The notes under the pieces: model-generated
Seen by the model: only the letters and a program-made list of their open reading frames with translations
Databases searched by the model: none
Told to the model about the DNA's origin: nothing
Program-made: the position numbers and the translations under genes
IMG/VR virus record: IMGVR_UViG_3300048592_001369
Location: 1-53,375 of that record
DNA: 53,375 bases
Strand: one strand, 5' to 3'
Source: a virus
Shown here: positions 49,191 through 53,375 of the stretch, in pieces
Layout of the letters: every line of letters starts with the position of its first letter
Numbering within the stretch: the first letter of the stretch is position 1

Positions 49191-49787
49191 ATGAGCAGCT
49201 CGCAAGCCGGGGGGACTCCCCCGGACGGGACGGGACCGTCCGAAATCACGGGCGCGATGGCGTGGGTCTGGGTCCGGCGCCTCGTGGCCGTCGCGATCGC
49301 CTACGGAGCTGGGTGGCTCACCACTCACACGGGGTTCACGGTCGACCTCGAAACGCAGGCCGCGGTCTCGGGCCTCGTGCTCCTCGGGATCTGGATCGGC
49401 TACGCGCGTGCGAAGCGTGCCGGGTGGCTCGGCGCGCTGGCGATCCTGGCGACGGTGCACCTCGCGTGCGCGGGATCGTGGACGGGCAGCGAAGCCGGGT
49501 CGTCGCCGAGCCTCTCGCAGCGCCAGTCCTACCAGGTGGCATGGTTCACGTACGCGATCCTGCGCTCGGGAGCACTCGCGTACTGCGGGCTTCCAGGCAA
49601 CGCCGAGACGTCGACGTGTGTCGAGGTCGAGGCCGCGATTCGTGTCGCGGACGCTGCGATCGAGGCCACGCGCCTTCTCGCCGCGGACGGGACCGCCGTC
49701 TCGCCGACGGTCGCCTACGCGGAGGGCCAGCGAGTGCTCGAGGGGGCGGTGCCCGTCCTCGAGCGCGCGCAGGCCGCCGCGCCGTGA
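49191..49787 (+). CDS. Holin-like protein with lipoprotein-like middle
   Basis: A 198-residue protein from ATG 49191 (GAAGGAG upstream). It has two TM helices (residues about 29-45 and 55-72) and a third hydrophobic segment GALAILATVHLACAGS with C93, which looks like a lipoprotein signal. The last 100 residues are soluble and helical (CVEVEAAIRVADAAIEATRL). The first half fits a holin next to the endolysin. The join of holin-like and lipoprotein-like parts in one frame is odd; it may be a fusion. Confidence 0.6.
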   Translation: MSSSQAGGTPPDGTGPSEITGAMAWVWVRRLVAVAIAYGAGWLTTHTGFTVDLETQAAVSGLVLLGIWIGYARAKRAGWLGALAILATVHLACAGSWTGSEAGSSPSLSQRQSYQVAWFTYAILRSGALAYCGLPGNAETSTCVEVEAAIRVADAAIEATRLLAADGTAVSPTVAYAEGQRVLEGAVPVLERAQAAAP

Positions 49788-50074
49788 AGGCGATCACGGT
49801 GGCCGCCGAGGCCGAGTCCGACGGCATGCCTCCGGGAGCGCTGCAGCCCATCGAGCGCGAGGGGCGGATCGCGATGCTCGCCGTCGCGTGCCCCGGCTGT
49901 GGGTCGATCTCGGCCATCGACATTCGGCCCCACGGAGTGCCGGGGCGGGCGGCGTGGGATCTTCTCGGATGGCCGGGTTCGCCGAGCCTTCAGCCGAGTC
50001 TCCACCACGCGCGCGATCTCGGAGGCTGCGGCTGGCACGGCTGGCTCGAGCAGGGCGAATGGCGCGCCGTGTAG
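49784..50074 (+). CDS. DUF6527-like small protein
   Basis: A 96-residue protein from GTG 49784 (GTGA overlap). It has CPGCGSISAIDIRP, then SPSLQPSLHHARDLGGCGWH, similar to the cysteine/histidine and PSL-x-PS pattern of DUF6527. The four Cys/His groups could bind zinc. Such proteins accompany phage lysis or late accessory genes; their role is unknown. Confidence 0.6.
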   Translation: MKAITVAAEAESDGMPPGALQPIEREGRIAMLAVACPGCGSISAIDIRPHGVPGRAAWDLLGWPGSPSLQPSLHHARDLGGCGWHGWLEQGEWRAV

Positions 50075-50331
50075 TCCCGGGTGCCGTGCTGGCGATCGTG
50101 CTCGGATCGGGCGCCGGGTGCGCGGGGCTCGTGACCGACCACGAAGGGCGCGGTGCCGCTTTCGCGGTGGGCGACGCGCGCGTCGAATGGTGCCCACGGA
50201 CCGAGTACGCGTGCGAGCCCAATCCCCCGTGTTCGCTCGTCAAGGGCGGGACCCTGTCGTCGAACTTCGGCGACGTGCTCGCGGCGGCCGCCGCTGCGTT
50301 CGCGGCATGGTTCGGTGGTGGGATCCTATGA
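50059..50331 (+). CDS. Small lipoprotein-like or membrane protein
   Basis: A 90-residue protein from ATG 50059. It begins MARRVVPGAVLAIVLGSGAG followed by C21, a weak lipobox, and ends with a second hydrophobic stretch (VLAAAAAAFAAWFGGG). It overlaps both neighbours. It could be an outer-membrane spanin component or an anchored lysis protein; no decisive motif is visible. Confidence 0.55.
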   Translation: MARRVVPGAVLAIVLGSGAGCAGLVTDHEGRGAAFAVGDARVEWCPRTEYACEPNPPCSLVKGGTLSSNFGDVLAAAAAAFAAWFGGGIL

Positions 50332-50618
50332 GGATCACGCTCACTGACCTCCTCGTGAGGCGCGGGCAATCCGACTCCGTCCTCCGCGAGCTCGTCGAGC
50401 GCGAGCTCCGCCGCAAGCGCTGGTCTCGGGTCTACTGGGCGCGCCCCGAGAACGCAGCACGCGCACGCGCGGGCCGAACCACGCCCGAGGCGAAGGCGCG
50501 AGCACGGGAGTACGCCAAGCGTCCCGAGGTCGTCGCCGCGCGCCGCGAGTACGAGAGCGCGCCCGAGACGCGCGAGAAGCGACGCCTCCGGGCGCAGGAG
50601 AGGAGGGCCGCACGATGA
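50328..50618 (+). CDS. Small, very basic protein
   Basis: A 96-residue Arg-rich protein from ATG 50328 (ATGA overlap). It contains repeated stretches such as KARAREYAKRPEVVAARREY. It may bind nucleic acid, for instance as a phage HNH-lacking relative or histone-like protein, but no domain is certain. Confidence 0.5.
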   Translation: MRITLTDLLVRRGQSDSVLRELVERELRRKRWSRVYWARPENAARARAGRTTPEAKARAREYAKRPEVVAARREYESAPETREKRRLRAQERRAAR

Positions 50619-51250
50619 GACAGGCTCGAGTGATTCTCGCGATCCTGCTGGGGGCGCTCGCGGCAAGTGGTGCCCACGCCGAGGAGTGCCACGCGAAGAC
50701 GGCCATTTGGCCGGAGGCCTCGGGGCCCGTGGCGGGCTACGAGGTCGAGGTCTCGCGCGACGGCGGTGCGTTTGCGCCGGCCGGCGATGCGGCGGCCACG
50801 ACGGCGACGATCGAGGCCTCGGTCGGCCAGGTCGTGCGGGTGAGGGTGCGAGCCTTCGCGACGGATGCGACGCCCCGGCGCACGGGGCCGTGGTCCCCCG
50901 AGAGCGAGGCCGTCGTCTTCTGCCCTCCGCTCGGCGCGCCCGGTGCTCCGACGTGGAGTGCCGGCGAATCGGCCGTCTTACTGACCGAGCCCTCGCAGGA
51001 TTCCGCTGGGACGCCGCTCTCCGCCGCGAACCCACTCTGGGCGTGTGTCGCGTGGTCGCCCGGCGAGCCCGCGGACTGGAGGCGGCCGACGTCGAGTGCA
51101 GGCGGGGGGACGCACGTGGTGGCCTATCCCACGCTCGTCGCCGATCTCCCGCGGCGCTACGTCGCGCGCTGCATCTTCGCTGCCGGATGGGGGCCCGAGG
51201 CGACGGCCGTGGCTTCCGTCGCGTTCGCGCCAGACGCGGCCGGGCCGTGA
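50615..51250 (+). CDS. Secreted fibronectin-III-like protein
   Basis: A 211-residue protein from ATG 50615 (ATGA overlap). Signal peptide RQARVILAILLGALAASGAH with cleavage expected after AHA. The mature part resembles one Fn3-like beta sandwich (VAGYEVEVSRDGGAFAPAGD, TIEASVGQVVRVRVRAFATD) plus a second cysteine-containing region. It is the fourth exported protein encoded by the late operon. Possibly binds the cell surface. Function unknown. Confidence 0.6.
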   Translation: MRQARVILAILLGALAASGAHAEECHAKTAIWPEASGPVAGYEVEVSRDGGAFAPAGDAAATTATIEASVGQVVRVRVRAFATDATPRRTGPWSPESEAVVFCPPLGAPGAPTWSAGESAVLLTEPSQDSAGTPLSAANPLWACVAWSPGEPADWRRPTSSAGGGTHVVAYPTLVADLPRRYVARCIFAAGWGPEATAVASVAFAPDAAGP

Positions 51251-51342
51251 CCCCGCGCACCTTCGCGGCCGCTCTCCTCGCAGCCGCGTGTCTTCTGGCG
51301 CTCACCGCGCTCGTTGCTCTCGCCCTCGCGTCGCTCGGATAA
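51247..51342 (+). CDS. 31-residue hydrophobic peptide
   Basis: GTG 51247 overlaps the previous stop as GTGA. The peptide is one hydrophobic helix, FAAALLAAACLLALTALVAL. It could be an inner-membrane lysis or toxin-like peptide. Composition strongly supports a membrane helix; function is open. Confidence 0.5.
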   Translation: MTPRTFAAALLAAACLLALTALVALALASLG

Positions 51343-51373
51343 GGCGACCGCCAAAGCGCAGACAGGAGGTCAG

Positions 51374-51646
51374 GTGTCGACGTTCCAGCCGTTCGAGGCA
51401 GGGCAGGTTTGGCGCCCCTCGTACTACCGACCCGTGCGGCGCAACGCGCGCATCGCACCGGACGCCGACGTCTGGGACATCGCGCACGGATTCGAGCTCG
51501 ATCCGATGATCGCGATGGCGCTCAAGTACCTGCTGCGCGCGGGCAAGAAGCCCGGCGAGCCCCTCGAGAAGGACCTCACGAAGGCGCTCGAGTGCATTCA
51601 GCGTCGGCTCCTCCTCGCGCACGAGGCGAGCGAGGCCAACGAGTAG
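51374..51646 (+). CDS. DUF3310 (SaV-like) protein
   Basis: A 90-residue protein from GTG 51374 with AGGAGGT upstream. It matches DUF3310: VWDIAHGFELDPMIAMALKY, then LLRAGKKPGEPLEKDLTKAL. DUF3310 is found in many phages, usually beside nucleotide-metabolism genes; the function is unknown. Here it is far from the early genes. Confidence 0.75.
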   Translation: MSTFQPFEAGQVWRPSYYRPVRRNARIAPDADVWDIAHGFELDPMIAMALKYLLRAGKKPGEPLEKDLTKALECIQRRLLLAHEASEANE

Positions 51647-51672
51647 CCGCGCGGACGGCGAGAGGGGCGCGT

Positions 51673-52206
51673 ATGCCGGACTTCGTGGCGCCCCGAGCGG
51701 GTGACGTCCTGCTCACGGCCGACGACTCGCGCACGTCGCGCTTCATCCGCTGGTGGACCGCGTCCCGGTGGTCTCATGCCGCGCTCGTCCTCGGCGTCGT
51801 CCGAGACCCGACGCCCGGCTACCTGACGCTCGAGGTCTCCCCTCCCGCCCTGCGCCTCGTCGACGACGGCTTCTACGCCGGGCGCTGGCGGGCGCTTGTC
51901 CGCCCGCCGATCACGGAGGCGCAGGGGAGGGCCGCAGCGCGCGCCGCGACGTACCTCCTCGGCGACCCATATCCCTTGATCGCGCTCGCGGGCTACGCGC
52001 TCGTCCGTCCACTTCGCGGATGGCTTCGCCGCGCAAACGGATCGGTCTGCTCCGCGGCCATCGCCTCGCTCCTCTCCGCGCACGCTGGCATCGTCTGGCG
52101 CGACGCCGCGGGCGAGGCCCTCCATCCACGGTCCGACGTGTCCCCCGACACGATCTCCGACCAGGCCGAGCGCGAAGGATGGGCGTACGCCGAGATCGGT
52201 CCGTAG
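51673..52206 (+). CDS. YiiX/permuted NlpC-P60 papain-like hydrolase
   Basis: A 177-residue protein with the permuted papain-like order: H35 in RFIRWWTASRWSHAALVLG and C126 in NGSVCSAAIASLL, with GDVLLTADD at the N-terminus. YiiX/YebB-type enzymes act as amidases or thioesterases on lipids or peptidoglycan. It has one moderately hydrophobic helix (PLIALAGYALV). ATG 51673 is the only good start. It is the last gene of the rightward operon. Substrate unknown. Confidence 0.75.
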   Translation: MPDFVAPRAGDVLLTADDSRTSRFIRWWTASRWSHAALVLGVVRDPTPGYLTLEVSPPALRLVDDGFYAGRWRALVRPPITEAQGRAAARAATYLLGDPYPLIALAGYALVRPLRGWLRRANGSVCSAAIASLLSAHAGIVWRDAAGEALHPRSDVSPDTISDQAEREGWAYAEIGP

Positions 52207-52315
52207 CAGCCGGGCCCCCTCGCCTGCGCGCCCGCTCTCCCCCGCCTGAAGCAGCTCGTTGAGCGTCGTCGTACTCGTTGTCGGGGATCCGAGTTTCGAC
52301 GTTGTCGATGTTCAT
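52207..52315 (-). pseudogene. Possible 5' gene fragment at the right border
   Basis: ATG 52315 on the minus strand has GAGG about eight bases upstream and encodes a protein-like start, MNIDNVETRIPDNEYDDAQR. After about 35 codons the frame runs antisense to the YiiX-like gene. It may be the head of a host or phage gene cut at the phage border. Confidence 0.25.
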
Positions 52316-52329
52316 CAAGGTCCTCAGCA

Positions 52330-52572
52330 GTGAGTCGGCATTGTGCCAACGGGCGGATTCTGTTGCCGGGACCGCCCCGGACCCCGCTTGCCCCAGGCAG
52401 CTGGGCGCTGAACCACTACGTGTGGATCGGCGTGCGGCGACCGTTGATCGTGCGGATCACGATCGGACGGCCGCAGCAGCAGCTCTTCGCGGTGCACACC
52501 ATGGCGTGGCCCTCCGCACCGGGCGGTGAGCCGCTCAACTCCGTACCCAGGCAACCCGATCTTCAGGTATGA
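52330..52572 (+). CDS. Doubtful small ORF in the right non-coding stretch
   Basis: An 80-codon plus-strand frame from GTG 52330 has fair third-position bias and includes WALNHYVWIGVRRPLIVRIT. It has no ribosome-binding site. The remaining bases of 52316-52685 hold only hairpins. It could be a remnant. Confidence 0.25.
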   Translation: MSRHCANGRILLPGPPRTPLAPGSWALNHYVWIGVRRPLIVRITIGRPQQQLFAVHTMAWPSAPGGEPLNSVPRQPDLQV

Positions 52573-52609
52573 TCGAGCAGCCCGCTGCGAAGGGCAGGAG
52601 TCGTGACAC

Positions 52610-52628
52610 CACGCCCCCGGTGGGCGTG
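52610..52628. other. Hairpin at the right end
   Basis: CACGCCC (52610-52616) pairs with GGGCGTG (52622-52628) around CCGGT. It lies 16 bases before the larger terminator-like hairpin, so the two form a structured block. Confidence 0.45.
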
Positions 52629-52644
52629 ACGTCGCGGCGCCGTC

Positions 52645-52676
52645 GGGGGGCTGGCAGCACCAACTGCTAGCCCCCC
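52645..52676. terminator. Bidirectional terminator-like hairpin
   Basis: Bases 52645-52657 pair with 52664-52676 over 13 positions with one G-T-type mismatch, around CACCAA. The sequence GTTCTCATCTAAGAAC just after it forms a second small stem. The block sits between the end of the rightward late operon and the end of the leftward ImmA-like gene, the right place for a two-way terminator. Confidence 0.65.
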
Positions 52677-52685
52677 GGTTCTCAT

Positions 52686-53375
52686 CTAAGAACAGGTCAG
52701 AATCTGAGTCCTCCCAATCAATCTAGAGTTGCACATCCTCTTAATGTGTGACGCAGCCATCCGCTCGCTTACCTCGTAGCGATTCGCAATCTCCTCGAGG
52801 GAGGCGGTGCCCAAGTTGCGCATGGTGCGGATGGGCATCAGCACGCAGCCGGCGAACGTCCAGGCTTGCCATTCCGACTGCTCAAAGACCTGAATCTCGG
52901 ACTCAAATCTCCTCTGCAGCAAGTGGATCCTCCCGGGGTGCTCCAGTTGGCGACGAATTACCGGGACGTGGAGAAGGGCGTGACCAAGCTCGTGCGGCAG
53001 GGTTGCCCGATGGCGGAGCGCAGTTCGCCCGCCTTCAACCAGCTCGTCGAAGGCACTCTCGCGGATGCGTATCGTGATGCGGTCGCCTCGCTGCCCGTCT
53101 GGGTTGGTGACAGCCTCCGCGTCCGGTAACTCGTCGTCCGCGACTGGGTAGGTGTCGATGCCGAAGTTCTGAAGGATCTCCTCGAACACCTCAAGGACCG
53201 GAAACGGACGGGGCGAGAGGAGACACTCGGGAGAGACGTGTTCAAGGACCGCCTCTGCCAGTCGGCTGATCGCAGCAATCGAGAGCGGCGGCATTCGGAG
53301 GACGGGCTGATCCCCGGACCTACTCACGCGACGATCCTTCCAGAACGCGAAGGATCTTCTTGATCTCACGCGCAT
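52686..53375 (-). CDS. ImmA/IrrE-family metallopeptidase
   Basis: A 229-residue frame reaching the right edge, where ATG is the last codon; the true start may lie outside or internal. The zinc-protease motif HELGHALLH has H128, E129 and H132. LEEIANRYEVSERMAASHIK near the C-terminus is the usual HTH-like end. ImmA-type proteases cut phage-type repressors, often from an adjacent XRE gene; none is in the window, so a partner may lie to the right. The sequence is visibly less GC-rich than the phage genes, which suggests a different origin. Confidence 0.8.
   Translation of the reverse strand: MRVRSRRSFAFWKDRRVSRSGDQPVLRMPPLSIAAISRLAEAVLEHVSPECLLSPRPFPVLEVFEEILQNFGIDTYPVADDELPDAEAVTNPDGQRGDRITIRIRESAFDELVEGGRTALRHRATLPHELGHALLHVPVIRRQLEHPGRIHLLQRRFESEIQVFEQSEWQAWTFAGCVLMPIRTMRNLGTASLEEIANRYEVSERMAASHIKRMCNSRLIGRTQILTCS

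Noticed and set aside
52561-52685. Riboswitch or tRNA-like RNA in the hairpin block
   Set aside because: The stems do not match a known riboswitch core or a cloverleaf; a terminator is the simpler explanation.
1-53375. tRNA genes, rRNA genes, insertion sequences and CRISPR arrays
   Set aside because: None could be recognised by reading both strands. A tRNA at the att site just outside the window remains possible.

Overview
The window is a nearly complete prophage of the lambda-like siphovirus type (long non-contractile tail) in a very GC-rich bacterium. Coding regions are dense, with strong G/C preference at third codon positions. Many genes overlap by 4 bp (ATGA, GTGA or TTGA), and GTG or TTG starts are common. 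Signal peptides, lipoprotein signals and lambda-like tail proteins point to a Gram-negative host; no host genus can be read from this sequence. The left edge is the stop codon of the integrase and the right edge is the start codon of an ImmA/IrrE-like gene, so the window looks cut at gene borders. I saw no tRNA, rRNA, IS element or CRISPR array.

Layout. (1) 1-10.5 kb: a leftward early operon on the minus strand. It starts at a strong promoter at 10451-10480 and ends in the integrase. It encodes an excisionase-like HTH protein, a HerA/DUF87 ATPase, a nucleoside deoxyribosyltransferase-like protein, a DUF2303 protein, a Gp3-like recombination directionality factor and several small proteins. 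Two plus-strand cassettes sit inside it: a DUF433/DUF5615 toxin-antitoxin pair (7.6-8.7 kb) and a two-TM SLATT-like membrane protein (9.6-10.3 kb). Each seems to split a minus-strand gene. (2) 10.4-11.9 kb: an immunity region laid out like lambda's. A repressor and a GYF-BRCT protein lie between two control regions that share a 15-bp inverted-repeat operator. (3) 11.9-17.6 kb: a rightward early region with a Cro-like protein, many small genes, an O-like replication initiator with a decamer-repeat array inside it, and a possible late regulator. (4) 17.6-41.2 kb: packaging, head and tail genes (gpZ-like, TerS, TerL, gpW, portal, protease-capsid fusion, DUF2190, joining proteins, major tail protein, G/GT frameshift pair, tape measure, M, L, K, I, J). 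An SDR oxidoreductase sits among the tail genes. (5) 41.2-48.4 kb: three long tail-fibre-like or cysteine-rich proteins that begin with Sec signal peptides. (6) 48.4-52.2 kb: lysis and accessory genes (membrane proteins, an M15 endolysin, lipoprotein-like proteins, a secreted Fn3-like protein, DUF3310, a YiiX-like hydrolase). (7) 52.2-53.4 kb: a structured non-coding stretch and an ImmA/IrrE-like metallopeptidase gene of less GC-rich sequence, probably at or beyond the phage end.

How it works together. The repressor probably binds AACG-N3-CGTT operators at both control regions and holds the leftward and rightward operons shut. After induction the leftward operon supplies excision and DNA functions. 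The rightward operon supplies the initiator, which probably acts on the repeats within its own gene. A candidate promoter at 17660-17689 may drive the late genes. The most unusual parts are the exported fibre-like proteins, the GYF-BRCT protein in the place where lambda has rexAB, the zinc-ribbon gene with an in-frame TGA at an expected cysteine, and the SDR enzyme inside the tail operon.
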